This document shows, in pieces, positions 27,355 to 38,924 of a DNA stretch of 64,000 nucleotides (position 1 is its first letter; each line of letters starts with the position of its first letter). Under the pieces are notes generated by a model. It did not search any database and was not told the DNA's origin. It saw only the letters and a program-made list of their open reading frames with translations. Source of the stretch: Mesorhizobium sp. NZP2077 (GTDB lineage Bacteria > Pseudomonadota > Alphaproteobacteria > Rhizobiales > Rhizobiaceae); NCBI RefSeq assembly GCF_013170805.1, contig NZ_CP051293.1, positions 434,001-498,000 on the forward strand, given 5' to 3'. The position numbers and the translations under genes are program-made.

Positions 27355-27383
27355 TTGCGTACAAGCCGTCTTTGACGTATAGG
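27355..27383 (+). promoter_or_regulatory. Candidate rpmI-rplT promoter
   Basis: TTGCGT (27355-27360) and TATAGG (27378-27383) are spaced by 17 bp, about 120 bp before rpmI. The position fits a transcript with a long structured leader. Confidence 0.45.
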
Positions 27384-27397
27384 ACCGCCGTTCAAGA

Positions 27398-27458
27398 AAA
27401 CCGCCCGGCAGGGCATGCCGTGGCGGTTTCATTTGCTTTTCGGGCTTTGGTCGGCCCG
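27398..27458 (+). promoter_or_regulatory. Structured 5' leader of rpmI-rplT, possible L20 autoregulation
   Basis: Two hairpins can be drawn: AAACCGCC (27398-27405) with GGCGGTTT (27422-27429), and CGGGC (27441-27445) with GCCCG (27454-27458). They lie between a promoter-like pair and the rpmI start. Ribosomal-protein operons encoding L35-L20 are commonly controlled by L20 binding the leader; whether this leader does so is inference. Confidence 0.4.
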
Positions 27459-27505
27459 AAGCGAACAAGAAGCGCGATAGTGCGCCAACGAAACGGAGTA
27501 GCAAA

Positions 27506-27709
27506 ATGCCCAAGATGAAGACCAAATCGGCCGCCAAGAAGCGGTTCAAGATCACAGGTACGGGTAAAGTCCTGTCGGCTGCGGCCGGCAAGCGTCACGG
27601 CATGATCAAGCGTTCCAACAAGTTCATTCGAAATGCCCGCGGCACGATGGTTCTGGCTGAACCGGATGGCAAGAAGGTCATCAAGAATTTTCTTCCGAAC
27701 GGCCTCTAA
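27506..27709 (+). CDS. rpmI: 50S ribosomal protein L35
   Basis: 67 residues, strongly basic. Starts [21 protein letters not shown] and ends KNFLPNGL, which is the normal L35 sequence and length. ACGGAG lies just before the ATG. It is followed 88 bp later by rplT, the standard order. Confidence 0.98.
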   Translation: MPKMKTKSAAKKRFKITGTGKVLSAAAGKRHGMIKRSNKFIRNARGTMVLAEPDGKKVIKNFLPNGL

Positions 27710-27797
27710 GGCATTCGGTCCGGACACGCATCAGTTTTACGCAATTCGGAACGGAAAGCCGCCAGGCACCTGGAATTGCTTTTAAGGAGATCATGAC

Positions 27798-28199
27798 ATG
27801 GCACGCGTAAAGAGAGGCGTCACCTCGCACGCCAAGCACAAGAAGGTCCTGAAAGCCGCGAAAGGCTTCTACGGCCGCCGCAAGAACACCATCCGCATCG
27901 CCAAGCAGGCGGTGGAAAAGTCGATGCAGTACGCGTATCGCGACCGCAAGAACCGCAAGCGCTCGTTCCGCGCGCTGTGGATCCAGCGCATCAACGCCGC
28001 GACGCACGAGCATGGCCTGACCTATGGCCGCTTCATCGACGGGCTCAACAAGTCGGGCATCGAGATCGATCGCAAGATCCTGTCGGACATGGCCATCCAT
28101 GAGCCGCAGGCTTTCGCAGCCCTGGTCGCCAAGGCCAAGGTCGCGCTCGAATATCTGAAGAACACCACGCCGAACGCTTTTGAAAGCGCTGTCGCCTAA
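27798..28199 (+). CDS. rplT: 50S ribosomal protein L20
   Basis: 133 residues. Starts [30 protein letters not shown], the conserved L20 N-terminal extension, and contains [27 protein letters not shown] precedes the ATG. L20 is an early-assembly 23S-binding protein and often a translational repressor of its own operon. A terminator separates it from pheS. Confidence 0.98.
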   Translation: MARVKRGVTSHAKHKKVLKAAKGFYGRRKNTIRIAKQAVEKSMQYAYRDRKNRKRSFRALWIQRINAATHEHGLTYGRFIDGLNKSGIEIDRKILSDMAIHEPQAFAALVAKAKVALEYLKNTTPNAFESAVA

Positions 28200-28238
28200 G
28201 ACCAGCGCTTCCCAAGCATTCGCAATTCTGATTTGGGG

Positions 28239-28273
28239 AACCCGCGCTGGCACGGCTGGCGCGGGTTTTTCTT
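28239..28273 (+). terminator. Rho-independent terminator or attenuator between rplT and pheS
   Basis: AACCCGCGC (28239-28247) and GCGCGGGTT (28259-28267) form a perfect 9-bp stem with an 11-nt loop and a T run (28266-28270). Its place just before pheS would also allow partial read-through control. Confidence 0.88.
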
Positions 28274-28341
28274 ATGCCTGAATACCCAACTTGAACGTGA
28301 CCTTCACGTTAGTGCAGATTTCCAACGTAGCGAGTTTGACC

Positions 28342-29439
28342 GTGAACGACGCAACCACCGGCCTGGATACGCTTGAAAGCTCACTTCTGGCCGACATCGC
28401 ATCGGCCGCCGACGAGCCGGCCATCGAGGCTGTGCGCATCGCTGCCTTCGGCAAGAAGGGCACCGTGTCCGAAATGCTGAAGACGCTTGGTGCCATGACC
28501 GCCGAGGAGCGCCAGATCAAGGGCCCTGTCATCAACGGCCTGAAGAACCGCGTCACCGAGGCGCTGACGGCCCGCAAGGCCGAACTCAGGGATTTGGCGA
28601 TCGCCGCGCGGCTGGCCGCCGAAAAGGTCGACGTGACGCTGCCGGTGCGGCAGTCGCCGGCCGAACGCGGCCGCATCCATCCGATCAGCCAGGTTATCGA
28701 CGAGATCGCGGCGATCTTCGGCGATCTCGGCTTCGCCATCGCCGAAGGTCCCGATATCGAGACCGACTATTACAATTTCACCGCGCTGAATTTCCCGGAA
28801 GGCCATCCGGCGCGCGAGATGCACGACACCTTCTTCTTCCAGCCGGACGAGAAGGGTGAGCGCAAGCTTTTGCGCACGCACACCTCGCCGGTGCAGATCC
28901 GCACCATGGAGAAGCAAAAGCCGCCGATCCGCATCGTCATTCCGGGCAAGACCTACCGCCAGGATTCCGACGCCACCCACTCGCCGATGTTCCATCAGGT
29001 CGAGGGTCTGGTGATCGACAGATCAGCCAACGTCGCCAACATGAAGTGGGTGCTGGAAGAATTCTGCAAGGCGTTCTTCGAGGTGCCGTCGGTCAAGATG
29101 CGCTTCCGCCCGTCCTTCTTCCCGTTCACCGAGCCGAGCCTCGAGGTCGACATCCAGTGCGATCGCTCGCGGCCCGGCGAAGTGCGCTTCGGCGAAGGCT
29201 CCGACTGGATGGAGATCCTCGGCTGCGGCATGGTGCATCCCAATGTGCTGCGCGCCGGCGGGCTCGATCCAGACGAGTATCAGGGCTTTGCCTGGGGCAT
29301 GGGCATCGACCGCATCGCCATGCTGAAATACGGCATGCCGGACCTGCGCGCCTTTTTCGACGCGGATGTGCGCTGGCTGTCGCATTACGGTTTCCGTCCG
29401 CTCGACATGCCGACGCTGTTCGGCGGATTGAGCGCATGA
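28342..29439 (+). CDS. pheS: Phenylalanine--tRNA ligase alpha subunit
   Basis: 365 residues from GTG 28342 (N-terminus [19 protein letters not shown] after fMet). Upstream TTG codons at 28336 and 28291 are alternatives, and none has a clear ribosome site. Class II synthetase motifs are present: motif 2 region around [17 protein letters not shown] and motif 3 [13 protein letters not shown]. It forms the alpha2-beta2 enzyme with PheT. Its stop overlaps the ATG of a GFA-family gene, which in turn overlaps pheT; the usual order is pheS directly followed by pheT. Confidence 0.95.
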   Translation: MNDATTGLDTLESSLLADIASAADEPAIEAVRIAAFGKKGTVSEMLKTLGAMTAEERQIKGPVINGLKNRVTEALTARKAELRDLAIAARLAAEKVDVTLPVRQSPAERGRIHPISQVIDEIAAIFGDLGFAIAEGPDIETDYYNFTALNFPEGHPAREMHDTFFFQPDEKGERKLLRTHTSPVQIRTMEKQKPPIRIVIPGKTYRQDSDATHSPMFHQVEGLVIDRSANVANMKWVLEEFCKAFFEVPSVKMRFRPSFFPFTEPSLEVDIQCDRSRPGEVRFGEGSDWMEILGCGMVHPNVLRAGGLDPDEYQGFAWGMGIDRIAMLKYGMPDLRAFFDADVRWLSHYGFRPLDMPTLFGGLSA

Positions 29440-29858
29440 CAGCGCCCCACATCGGCGGCTGTCGCTGCGGCGCCGTGCGGTTCGAGGCTTCGGCTGAACC
29501 GCATCACGTCAGCTATTGCCATTGCGGCGATTGCCGGCGCGCGAGCGGCGCGCCGGTATCGGCCTTTGTCGGCTTCCCGGTCGACCAGGTGGCGTTCACC
29601 GGCAAGGCGCTGAAGATGTATGAGAACGGCCCGGTGACACGCTCCTTCTGCGGCGTCTGCGGCTCGCCCATCGCCTATGTCGACGAGCGGCTGGAGGACG
29701 ACATCTACTTCATGCTCGGCGCCATGGACGTGCCGGCCGATTTCGAGCCGACGCATCATGCCTATGTCAGCGAGCAGCTTCCTTACCTGCATATGTCCGG
29801 CGACCTGCCGAGACACCTGAAATCAAGCGTCAAAAGACCAGACGGAACAGTCCCATGA
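29436..29858 (+). CDS. GFA-family zinc protein inserted between pheS and pheT
   Basis: 140 residues. The Cys pairs of the GFA (glutathione-dependent formaldehyde-activating/CENP-V) fold are all present: Cys9/Cys11, Cys28/Cys30/Cys33 and Cys72/Cys75. Members bind two zinc ions; most have unknown substrates. It overlaps both neighbours by 4 bp (ATGA at each end), so it must be translated with the synthetase subunits. That coupling ensures coexpression but does not show a role in translation. Intact and well conserved in its motifs. Confidence 0.88.
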   Translation: MTAPHIGGCRCGAVRFEASAEPHHVSYCHCGDCRRASGAPVSAFVGFPVDQVAFTGKALKMYENGPVTRSFCGVCGSPIAYVDERLEDDIYFMLGAMDVPADFEPTHHAYVSEQLPYLHMSGDLPRHLKSSVKRPDGTVP

Positions 29859-32263
29859 AATTCACCCTCTCCTGGCTCAAGGATCATCTCGAGAATGACG
29901 CCTCGCTCAACGAGATCGTTGAGCGGCTGACCTCGATCGGCCTCGAAGTCGAGCATGTCGACGACAAGTCGAGCCTGAAACCCTTCGTCATCGCCAAGGT
30001 GCTGACGGCGGTGCAGCACCCCGATGCCGACAGGCTGCGCGTGCTGACCGTCGATACCGGCGACGGCAAGCCCCCTGTTCAAGTTGTCTGCGGCGCACCG
30101 AACGCCCGCGCCGGGCTGATCGGCGCCTTCGCGGCGCCCGGCGCCTATGTCCCCGGCATCGATGTGACGCTGACGGTCGGCAAGATCCGTGGCGTCGAGA
30201 GCCATGGCATGATGTGCTCCGAGCGCGAGCTGGAGCTCTCGGACGAGCACAATGGCATCATCGACCTGCCTGAGGATGCGCCAGTCGGCACCAGCTTTGC
30301 GTCCTATGCGCATCTCGACGATCCGGTCATCGAGATCAATCTGACACCGAACCGGCCCGATGCCACCAGCGTCTACGGCATTGCCAGGGATCTGGCGGCA
30401 AGCGGACTCGGCACGCTGAAAAGTGCTGCAGTGGAAAAGATTCCCGGCAAGGGCGAGACGCCGGTCAAGGTGACGATCGATGCGCCGGAGCTTTGCCCGG
30501 GCTTCGCCTTGCGCCTCGTGCGCGGCGTGAAGAACGGCCCGTCGCCGAAATGGCTGCAGCAAAGGCTGATCGCCATTGGTCTGAGGCCAATCAGTGCGCT
30601 GGTCGATATCACCAACTATGTCACCTTCGACCGCGGCCGGCCGCTGCATGTGTTCGATGCCAAGAAAGTTGCCGGCAACCTAGTCGTGCGCCGGGCGCGC
30701 GGCGGCGAGAAGGTGCTGGCGCTCGATGGCCGCGAATACACACTGACGCCCGACATGTGCGCCATCGCCGACGACAATGGCGTCGAATCGATCGCTGGTG
30801 TCATGGGCGGCGAACATTCGGGCTGCGACGAGAACACGACCGATGTGCTGATCGAATCGGCGCTTTGGGACCCGATCACCACAGCGCGCACCGGCCGCAC
30901 GCTGGGCATCATCACCGATGCGCGCTACCGCTTCGAGCGCGGCGTCGATCCCGAATTCATGGTCCCCGGCGTCGAGCTGGCGACGAAACTGGTGCTCGAT
31001 TTCTGCGGCGGTACGCCGACCGAGACCGAGATTGTCGGCTATGCCGGTCACAAGCCCAAGATCGTTTCCTTCCCGCTGTCGGAAGTGACACGGCTGACCG
31101 GCATCGAGGTGCCAAAGGCGGAAAGCCTCGACATCCTGTCGCGCCTCGGCTTCAAGCCGCAGGGGTCGGGCGACGTCGTCGATGTGGCGGTGCCGTCCTG
31201 GCGGCCCGACGTCGACGGCAAGGCCGACCTGGTCGAAGAGGTGATGCGCATTCACGGCGTCGACAACATCGCGCCGCAGCCGCTTGGCGCGCATGATGCG
31301 GTCACTTCCAAGATCCTGACGACGCTGCAGGTCCGCACCCGCACCGCCAAGCGCGCACTTGCCGTGCGCGGCATGATGGAAGCCGTCACCTGGTCGTTCA
31401 TCCCGGCCAAACATGCCGAGCTGTTCGGCGGCGGCCAGACGGCGCTGAAGCTTGCCAACCCGATCGCCGCCGACATGTCCGACATGCGGCCGTCGCTGCT
31501 GCCGGGACTGATTGCCGCTGCGCAGCGCAATGCCGACAAGGGCATTGGCGATGTGGCGCTGTTCGAAGTGTCCGGCACCTATGAAGGCGACGGCGCCGAC
31601 CAGCAGCGGCGCGTGGCCGCCGGCGTGCGCCGCGGCACCGCCAAGCTAGATGGCTCCGGCCGCAACTGGGCTGGCAATTCCGGCCCGGTCGGCGTGTTCG
31701 ATGCCAAGGCCGATGCGATCGCGGCACTGGAAGCCTGCGGCGCGCCGGTCGACCGACTGCAGATCGAGGCGGGTGGTCCCGCCTGGTATCATCCCGGCCG
31801 CTCCGGCACGATCAAGCTCGGGCCGAAGACCGTGCTCGGCACGTTCGGCGAGTTCCATCCGAAGACGATGGAAGGGCTGGACGTTTCCGGACCGCTGTGC
31901 GGCTTCGAAGTGTTCGTCGACGCCGTGCCGGAACCGAAGGCCAAGCCGACCAAAACCAAGCCGAAGCTGGAGCTTTCCGCCTTCCAGGCGGTGAAGCGCG
32001 ACTTCGCCTTCGTCGTCGACAAAACGGTCGAGGCCGGCACGATGGTGCGCGCGGCGTTGGCCGCCGACAAGAAGCTGATATCAGCCGTTTCGGTGTTCGA
32101 CATCTTCGAGGGCGCGTCGCTTGGTGCCGACAAGAAATCGATCGCCATCGAAGTGTCGATCCAGCCGGTCGAGAAGACGCTGACCGACGAGGATTTCGAG
32201 GCGCTGGCCAAGCGCATCATCGAGAATGTCGGCAAGCAGACCGGCGGCGTGCTGAGGACGTAA
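29855..32263 (+). CDS. pheT: Phenylalanine--tRNA ligase beta subunit
   Basis: 802 residues. Domains in order: N-terminal OB-fold tRNA-binding domain ([20 protein letters not shown]), B3/B4 editing region, B5 domain, catalytic-like core and C-terminal ferredoxin-fold anticodon-binding domain ([17 protein letters not shown]). The B3/B4 module edits mischarged Tyr-tRNA(Phe). Normal length. Coupled to the GFA gene by a 4-bp overlap. Confidence 0.97.
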   Translation: MKFTLSWLKDHLENDASLNEIVERLTSIGLEVEHVDDKSSLKPFVIAKVLTAVQHPDADRLRVLTVDTGDGKPPVQVVCGAPNARAGLIGAFAAPGAYVPGIDVTLTVGKIRGVESHGMMCSERELELSDEHNGIIDLPEDAPVGTSFASYAHLDDPVIEINLTPNRPDATSVYGIARDLAASGLGTLKSAAVEKIPGKGETPVKVTIDAPELCPGFALRLVRGVKNGPSPKWLQQRLIAIGLRPISALVDITNYVTFDRGRPLHVFDAKKVAGNLVVRRARGGEKVLALDGREYTLTPDMCAIADDNGVESIAGVMGGEHSGCDENTTDVLIESALWDPITTARTGRTLGIITDARYRFERGVDPEFMVPGVELATKLVLDFCGGTPTETEIVGYAGHKPKIVSFPLSEVTRLTGIEVPKAESLDILSRLGFKPQGSGDVVDVAVPSWRPDVDGKADLVEEVMRIHGVDNIAPQPLGAHDAVTSKILTTLQVRTRTAKRALAVRGMMEAVTWSFIPAKHAELFGGGQTALKLANPIAADMSDMRPSLLPGLIAAAQRNADKGIGDVALFEVSGTYEGDGADQQRRVAAGVRRGTAKLDGSGRNWAGNSGPVGVFDAKADAIAALEACGAPVDRLQIEAGGPAWYHPGRSGTIKLGPKTVLGTFGEFHPKTMEGLDVSGPLCGFEVFVDAVPEPKAKPTKTKPKLELSAFQAVKRDFAFVVDKTVEAGTMVRAALAADKKLISAVSVFDIFEGASLGADKKSIAIEVSIQPVEKTLTDEDFEALAKRIIENVGKQTGGVLRT

Positions 32264-32275
32264 GGACTGCGGACG

Positions 32276-32860
32276 ATGGATCCCAAGCTCTCCATCACCT
32301 GGCTGGCAACGCATATCGGGACGATCGACGGGTTCCTGGATGACCAGGAATGCGCCGATCTGATCGCCGACAGCGAACGGCGTGGTTTTGAAGCAGCCAA
32401 GGTGAACAGCGGCGGCGGCGCGAGCGTGATAACGGAACTCCGCAACAACGATCGCGTCGTCTTCGACGACGAGGACCTTGCAGACCTGCTTTTCGCGCGC
32501 GCCCGGCCGATGCTCTATCGCGGCCTCGGCGACTGGCGGCTGGCCGGGCTGAACGAACGTTTCCGCTTTTATCGCTACGGGCCGGGCCAGAAGTTCGATT
32601 GGCACAATGACGGCTATTTCGAACGCAACGCGTCGGAGCGCAGCCAGTTCACCTTCATGATCTATCTGTCGGACGATTTCGAAGGCGGCGGAACCTCGTT
32701 TCGCGGCGAGATGCCTGGCTATGCCGGCACCAGCCTGGTGGTGAAACCCAGGAGAGGCATGGCGCTGGCATTCTACCATCCGATAGAGCATCGCGGTGAC
32801 GAGGTGCTGTCGGGGCGCAAATACGTCATCCGCACCGATGTGATGTACAAGCGCCCGTGA
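32276..32860 (+). CDS. 2OG-Fe(II) oxygenase (prolyl 4-hydroxylase-like)
   Basis: 194 residues. The double-stranded beta-helix iron site is visible as His110-x-Asp112 (FDWHNDG) and His172 (PIEHRGDEV), with Arg181 as a likely 2-oxoglutarate ligand. FRFYRYGPGQKF and FMIYLSDDFEGGGTSF match the P4Hc domain. It would hydroxylate a protein or small molecule using O2 and 2-oxoglutarate. The target is unknown. It begins 13 bp after pheT and may be read through from it. Confidence 0.87.
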   Translation: MDPKLSITWLATHIGTIDGFLDDQECADLIADSERRGFEAAKVNSGGGASVITELRNNDRVVFDDEDLADLLFARARPMLYRGLGDWRLAGLNERFRFYRYGPGQKFDWHNDGYFERNASERSQFTFMIYLSDDFEGGGTSFRGEMPGYAGTSLVVKPRRGMALAFYHPIEHRGDEVLSGRKYVIRTDVMYKRP

Positions 32861-32928
32861 AAGTTCAAGCAACCGAAGTCGGGAGCTGAGGGATTGCAGG
32901 AAGGTGGCGAATCGCCCTCCAAAGGGCG

Positions 32929-33531
32929 ATGGACCATCTGCGCTATTCCGGGCTCTCGTTTGAAGCACAACGCGCGGCGTTTCTCGACATCGTGTCGGCG
33001 GACCCGCTGGTCCGCGACGCGCTGGAGCGTGCCCGCACGCTGGCGCTGCCGGACTGGCTGGTGGTTTCCGGCGCGCTTTACAACACCGTCTGGAACCATC
33101 TGACCGGCAAGCCGTCGGGCTACGGCATCAAGGACGTTGATCTCTTCTACTTCGATGACGGCGATTTGTCTTACGAGGCCGAGGACGCTGTCATCCGCCG
33201 GGCAGCCCGGCATTTCGACGGGCTGGCGCTGCCGGTCGAGGTGCGCAACCAGGCGCGGGTGCATCTGTGGTATCCGCAGAAGTTCGGGCAGCCTTGCCCG
33301 CGCTACACCAGTTCAAGCCAATCCATCGGCTATTTCGCCTCGAAGACGCATGCGGTTGGGGTGCGCTACGACGCTGGCGGGGAGTTGGAGCTGGTGGCGC
33401 CGTTCGGGCTCGACGATATTTTTTCGTTTCGGATCACGCCGAACCGGGTGATGGACAACCAGCGCACGCATGAGACGAAAGGCAAGCGGGCGCAGGAGTG
33501 CTGGCCAGAGATTACGGTGGTGCCTTGGTAG
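32929..33531 (+). CDS. Nucleotidyltransferase-family protein (PF06042-like)
   Basis: 200 residues. [34 protein letters not shown] contains the short G-x-hydroxy and D-x-D-like features of the bacterial nucleotidyltransf_6 family, and the C-terminal [18 protein letters not shown] is conserved in it. The biochemical activity of these proteins is not established. The start ATG is the first good one; the ORF is followed at once by a long inverted-repeat element. Confidence 0.82.
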   Translation: MDHLRYSGLSFEAQRAAFLDIVSADPLVRDALERARTLALPDWLVVSGALYNTVWNHLTGKPSGYGIKDVDLFYFDDGDLSYEAEDAVIRRAARHFDGLALPVEVRNQARVHLWYPQKFGQPCPRYTSSSQSIGYFASKTHAVGVRYDAGGELELVAPFGLDDIFSFRITPNRVMDNQRTHETKGKRAQECWPEITVVPW

Positions 33532-33532
33532 G

Positions 33533-33720
33533 GACGCTGGCGCGAGGCGCCCCCCTCTGCCCTGCCGGGCATCTCCCCCACTTGGGGGGAGATCAGCAGC
33601 TTCGGCGCCCCGCCCATTCTCCAACGTCGGCGATTAGCGAAAGCCGAGGCGGCATCCAATCTCCCCCCTCGTGGGGGAGATGTCCGGCAGGACAGAGGGG
33701 GGCGCTGTCCCGCCAGCGTC
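33533..33720. repeat. 188-bp imperfect inverted-repeat element
   Basis: Outer arms GACGCTGGCG (33533-33542) and CGCCAGCGTC (33711-33720) match perfectly. Inside them, a 47-bp arm (33547-33593) pairs with 33659-33705 with only four mismatches. Each arm is itself a small hairpin (ATCTCCCCCAC and its partner). The central 65 bp are not palindromic. The element sits in a non-coding gap between a plus-strand and a minus-strand gene and has no ORF, so it resembles a non-autonomous palindromic repeat or MITE-like unit. Confidence 0.85.
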
Positions 33721-33743
33721 TCAAAACAAGCTGATTCTGATGG

Positions 33744-34742
<999 letters not shown>

Positions 34743-34835
34743 GCGTCTCCTTGTTGTGATGCCTTGGAGATAGCGTCTTGCCTTATGTTCGATAATTGGC
34801 TCATCTGTGCACGGGCCGTTCTAAGAAATAGATCA

Positions 34836-35726
34836 ATGAACCGAGCACATCTTTCGCAGCTGGCGGTGCTGGCAACCGTTGCCCAGTGCGGCAGCTTTCG
34901 CGGCGCGGCCAGGGAGTTGGCCATCGCGCCGTCGGCGGTCAGCCATGCAGTGTCCAGCCTGGAGGCGCGGCTTGGTGTGCGACTGCTGGCACGCAGCACG
35001 CGCAGCGTTGCGCCAACCGAGGAAGGCGCGCAGTTGCTGGAGCGATTGCGGCCGGCGCTTTCCGAGATCGACCTGGCGCTGGAGACAGCGGTCGAGGCGC
35101 GCGACCGGCCGGCCGGGAATCTCAGGCTCAGCGTGCCGCGCACGGCAGCGCATCTGGTACTGACGCCGCGGCTCGGCGCCTTTGCCCAGGCCTATCCCGA
35201 CATCGTGCTGGAGATCGTCATCGAGGACCGCTTCACCGATGTGGTGGAGGGTGGTTTCGATGCCGGCGTGCGGCTCGGCGAGAGCCTGCAGCGCGACATG
35301 ATCGCGGTGCGCATCGGGCCGGACCTTCGCGGCGCGGTGGTCGGCGCGCCATCTTATTTTGAAGCGAACCCCAAGCCGCACCACCCGCGCGATCTTGCCG
35401 ACCATCGCTGCATCCGCTTCCGCTTCTCCAGCGGCATCCTTTATCGTTGGGAATTTGAAAAGGACGGCGAGGAAATCGAGATCGCGGCGCAGGGGCCGCT
35501 GATCCTCGACGAGGACCATCTGATCGCCCAAGCTGTGGTCGACGGCGCCGGGCTCGCCTTCGTCTTCGAGCCCTATGTCCGCACCCCGCTCGCCGACGGC
35601 AGGCTTATCCGCGTGCTGGAGGACTGGTGCCCCCCCTTCGACGGGTTCTTCGTTTATTATCCCAGCCACCGTCAGATGCGGCCAGCGCTGAGGGCGTTTG
35701 TCGATTTCTTCAAGATGAGCGGATGA
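34836..35726 (+). CDS. LysR-family transcriptional regulator
   Basis: 296 residues from the ATG at 34836, where the winged helix-turn-helix starts directly ([50 protein letters not shown]); longer frames upstream overlap the aldo/keto reductase start. The C-terminal periplasmic-binding-like effector domain follows. Divergent, with a 93-bp intergenic region, from the reductase gene, which is the classic layout for LysR control of the neighbour. The effector is unknown. Confidence 0.92.
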   Translation: MNRAHLSQLAVLATVAQCGSFRGAARELAIAPSAVSHAVSSLEARLGVRLLARSTRSVAPTEEGAQLLERLRPALSEIDLALETAVEARDRPAGNLRLSVPRTAAHLVLTPRLGAFAQAYPDIVLEIVIEDRFTDVVEGGFDAGVRLGESLQRDMIAVRIGPDLRGAVVGAPSYFEANPKPHHPRDLADHRCIRFRFSSGILYRWEFEKDGEEIEIAAQGPLILDEDHLIAQAVVDGAGLAFVFEPYVRTPLADGRLIRVLEDWCPPFDGFFVYYPSHRQMRPALRAFVDFFKMSG

Positions 35727-35838
35727 GAGGCGACCCTCCCCGTGTGGGGAGTCTCGGCTCGCGGTCAGCCTTCGGTCATTGGCTTTTCCATCGATTTCGG
35801 GCAAACCTCGTCTGATACAATCGACATGGAGATGCGTG

Positions 35839-36825
35839 ATGTTCCGATGGGGTGTTCTGTCGACGGCCAAGATCGGCCGCGAGCAGTTGTTGCCGGCAAT
35901 CGTCGAGGCGGAGAACGGCGTGCTGTCGGCGATCGCCAGCCGCGACCTGTCGAAGGCCAAGGCATTGGGTGAGCGGTTTGGCGCCCGCCATGCCTTCGGC
36001 TCCTATGAGGAATTGCTCGCCTCCAAGGACATTGACGGCGTCTATATCCCGTTGCCGACCTCGCAGCATGTCGAATGGACGGCCAAGGCCATCGAGGCCG
36101 GAAAGCATGTGCTGGTCGAGAAGCCCCTGGCACTCGACGCCAAGGACATCGGGCCGCTGATCAAACTGCGCGACGCCAAGAAAGTGCTGGTCTGCGAAGC
36201 TTTCATGGTCATCTACCACCCGCAATGGATCAAGGTGCGCGACCTCATTGCCAGCGGCGCCATCGGCCGGCTGCGCCATGTCCAGGGCGCCTTCTCCTAC
36301 TACAATGTCGACCCCAAAAACATGCGCAACCAGCTCGATCTCGGCGGCGGCGCGCTGCCCGATATCGGCGTCTATCCGACGGTGTCGACGCGCTTTTCGA
36401 CCGGCAAGGAGCCTGGCCGTGTCCAAGCGACGATCGAGCGCGACAAGAAATTCGGCACCGACATCTATTCCTCGATCCGCGCCGATTTCGGCGACTTCGA
36501 ACTGTCCTTCTATCTGTCGACGCAGATGGCGGCGCGGCAGGTGATGGTGTTCCACGGCGAGAAAGGTTTCATCGAAGTGTTTTCGCCCTTCAATGCCGGG
36601 CTCTACGACCATCACCGCGTCGAACTGCACAACCAGAACCACACCGAAGCGCAAGTGTTCCGCTTCCCCGGAACGCAGCAGTACCGGCTGGAGGTCGAGA
36701 CTTTTGCGCGCGCGGCGCAAGGAGGCAAGGAACGCGTCTTCACGCTGGAGGAGTCCGTGCTCAACCAGAAGGTCATCGACGCCATCTTCCGCGCCGGCGG
36801 CAAGGACGGCTGGGAAGCTGTCTGA
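35839..36825 (+). CDS. Gfo/Idh/MocA-family oxidoreductase
   Basis: 328 residues from the ATG at 35839 ([13 protein letters not shown]), an N-terminal Rossmann fold with NAD(P)-binding GxxxxAxIG-type start. The catalytic EKPLAL lysine is present, and a C-terminal alpha/beta domain carries LPDIGVYP. Such enzymes oxidise or reduce sugars, inositols or related compounds. No sugar transport genes adjoin it. It is followed 40 bp later by the FAD dehydrogenase on the same strand, so the pair may be coexpressed. Confidence 0.9.
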   Translation: MFRWGVLSTAKIGREQLLPAIVEAENGVLSAIASRDLSKAKALGERFGARHAFGSYEELLASKDIDGVYIPLPTSQHVEWTAKAIEAGKHVLVEKPLALDAKDIGPLIKLRDAKKVLVCEAFMVIYHPQWIKVRDLIASGAIGRLRHVQGAFSYYNVDPKNMRNQLDLGGGALPDIGVYPTVSTRFSTGKEPGRVQATIERDKKFGTDIYSSIRADFGDFELSFYLSTQMAARQVMVFHGEKGFIEVFSPFNAGLYDHHRVELHNQNHTEAQVFRFPGTQQYRLEVETFARAAQGGKERVFTLEESVLNQKVIDAIFRAGGKDGWEAV

Positions 36826-36865
36826 CACTCTGCCATAAAATAGCCGGCTAATCCTGGGAGGAAAA

Positions 36866-38524
36866 ATGGCTGACGACGCGGACGTGATCATTGTCGGCGC
36901 CGGCCTTGCCGGGCTGGTTGCCGCCGCCGAGCTTGCCGAGGCCGGCAAGAAGATCATCATCGTCGACCAGGAGCCGGAGCAGTCGCTGGGCGGCCAGGCG
37001 TTCTGGTCGTTCGGCGGGCTTTTCCTTGTCGATTCTCCCGAGCAGCGGCGCATGCGCATCCGCGATTCGCATGATCTGGCGCTCGAGGACTGGATGGGCA
37101 CCGCCGCCTTCGACCGACCGGAAGATTTCTGGCCGCGCAAATGGGCGGAGGCCTATGTCGGCTTCGCCGCCGGCGAAAAGCGCTCCTGGCTCCTGCAGCG
37201 CGGCCTGAAGTTCTTCCCCGTTGTCGGCTGGGCCGAGCGCGGCGGCGGCAATGCCATCGGCCACGGCAATTCGGTGCCGCGTTTCCATATCACCTGGGGC
37301 ACCGGCCCCGGCGTGCTCGAGCCTTTTGTCCTGCGCGTGCGTGAGGCGCAGAAGCGTGGATTGATCCGCTTCAAATTCCGTCACCGCGTCAATGAACTGA
37401 CGCGGACAGGTGCTGCCATAACCGGCGTGCGCGGCGATATATTGCAGCCGAGCACCGTCGAGCGCGGCCACAAGAGCTCGCGTGATATCGCCGGCGATTT
37501 CGAGCTGCATGCGCAAGCGGTGATCGTCGCGTCGGGCGGCATCGGGGCCAACCATCAGCTGGTGCGGGAAAACTGGCCCAAGCGGCTGGGGACGGTGCCG
37601 AAACGCATGATCACCGGCGTGCCCGACCATGTCGACGGCCGCATGCTGGCGATCACCGAGCAGGCAGGCGGCTCTATCATCAACCGTGACCGTATGTGGC
37701 ACTATGTCGAAGGCATCAGGAACTGGGCGCCTATCTGGACCGAGCATGCGATCCGCATCCTGCCCGGCCCGTCGTCGCTGTGGCTCGATGCCAGGGGAAA
37801 ACGCCTGCCGGTGCCGCTCTATCCCGGCTTCGACACGCTGGGCACGCTCAGCCATATCATGAGCACCGGCTTCGACTATTCCTGGTTCATCCTGACCAAG
37901 AAGATCATCCAGAAGGAGTTCGCGCTGTCGGGCTCCGAACAGAACCCGGACCTGACCGGCAAGAGCTGGCGCCAGGTGCTCGGCCGCGCCACATCAGGCA
38001 TCCCAGGACCAGTGAAGGCCTTCATGGAGAAGGGCGAAGATTTCATCGTCGAGGCCGACCTTTCGACGCTGGTCGCGCGCATGAACGCACTGGCCGGCGG
38101 CGAGCCTCTGCTCGATCTTGCCCAGGTGGAGCGCGAGATCCGCGCTCGCGACAGGCAACTCGACAATCCGTTCTCCAAGGACATGCAGATCACCGCGCTG
38201 CGCGGTGCGCGCGCCTATCTCGGCGACAGGCTGATCCGCACGGCCAAGCCGCACAAGATGCTCGACCCGGCAAACGGGCCGCTGATCGCGGTGCGCCTCA
38301 ATATACTGACGCGCAAGACGCTGGGCGGCCTGCAGACCGATCTCAACAGCCGCGTGCTGGGCGCCGACGGCCAGCCGGTGCCGGGGCTCTATGCCGTCGG
38401 CGAAGCGGCCGGTTTCGGCGGCGGCGGCGTGCATGGCTATGCGGCGCTGGAAGGCACCTTCCTCGGCGGCTGCATCTTTTCCGGCCGCAGCGCCGGCCGG
38501 GCGGTAGCCGCCTCGGTGGCGTGA
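36866..38524 (+). CDS. FAD-binding dehydrogenase (ketosteroid dehydrogenase/fumarate reductase type)
   Basis: 552 residues. The dinucleotide-binding N-terminus VIIVGAGLAGLVAAAELAEAGKKIIIVDQEPE and the C-terminal FAD region GLYAVGEAAGFGGGGVHGYAALEGTF are both clear. It belongs to the FAD_binding_2 superfamily (fumarate reductase, KstD, Lpx-like). GGAGG lies close before the ATG. No steroid or respiratory partner genes are nearby, so substrate is left open. Ends in a weak GC hairpin (38544-38565) followed by an AT-rich stretch. Confidence 0.88.
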   Translation: MADDADVIIVGAGLAGLVAAAELAEAGKKIIIVDQEPEQSLGGQAFWSFGGLFLVDSPEQRRMRIRDSHDLALEDWMGTAAFDRPEDFWPRKWAEAYVGFAAGEKRSWLLQRGLKFFPVVGWAERGGGNAIGHGNSVPRFHITWGTGPGVLEPFVLRVREAQKRGLIRFKFRHRVNELTRTGAAITGVRGDILQPSTVERGHKSSRDIAGDFELHAQAVIVASGGIGANHQLVRENWPKRLGTVPKRMITGVPDHVDGRMLAITEQAGGSIINRDRMWHYVEGIRNWAPIWTEHAIRILPGPSSLWLDARGKRLPVPLYPGFDTLGTLSHIMSTGFDYSWFILTKKIIQKEFALSGSEQNPDLTGKSWRQVLGRATSGIPGPVKAFMEKGEDFIVEADLSTLVARMNALAGGEPLLDLAQVEREIRARDRQLDNPFSKDMQITALRGARAYLGDRLIRTAKPHKMLDPANGPLIAVRLNILTRKTLGGLQTDLNSRVLGADGQPVPGLYAVGEAAGFGGGGVHGYAALEGTFLGGCIFSGRSAGRAVAASVA

Positions 38525-38716
38525 AACGACGCCATAACTGTTGCCTGGGCTCCTATACGCCCGGGTGATAAATATATGACTTTTTTATATTTTTCAGATT
38601 TCGGCCGCCTCGAATACAAATGCCGATGTTTTTATCTTTCTGAGTGCAGCCGGTCCCGAGCCGCTGCAGGCAGCCGCCACCTGATGGCGGCGGTACCAGA
38701 AAGAAGGAAGTCTTCG

Positions 38717-38908
38717 ATGTTCCTCTCAGACGGGCTCTATCTGCCCACCCATCGCCCTTTGCCGGCGTCGCAGGTCGAACAGATCAGGCGTGCGGCGAAC
38801 AGCAGTCGCCCACAGGTCAACCTCCTCGCGCCCTTCACAACGACATGGTGGCTCCTGGTCGTCGGCGCCTTGGTGGCCGCCGCCGCGATCGCTGCCCAGC
38901 TTTCCTGA
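38717..38908 (+). CDS. Small single-pass membrane protein, unknown
   Basis: 63 residues from the ATG at 38717, with GAAGGAAG upstream. The C-terminal third is one hydrophobic helix (WWLLVVGALVAAAAIAAQL); the rest is polar. No family recognised. Its 5' flank is strikingly AT-rich (about 38566-38605) compared with the surroundings and could hold a promoter. First of three small genes leading to a dapA paralogue. Confidence 0.6.
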   Translation: MFLSDGLYLPTHRPLPASQVEQIRRAANSSRPQVNLLAPFTTTWWLLVVGALVAAAAIAAQLS

Positions 38909-38924
38909 AGGGCAGGAGATGACC

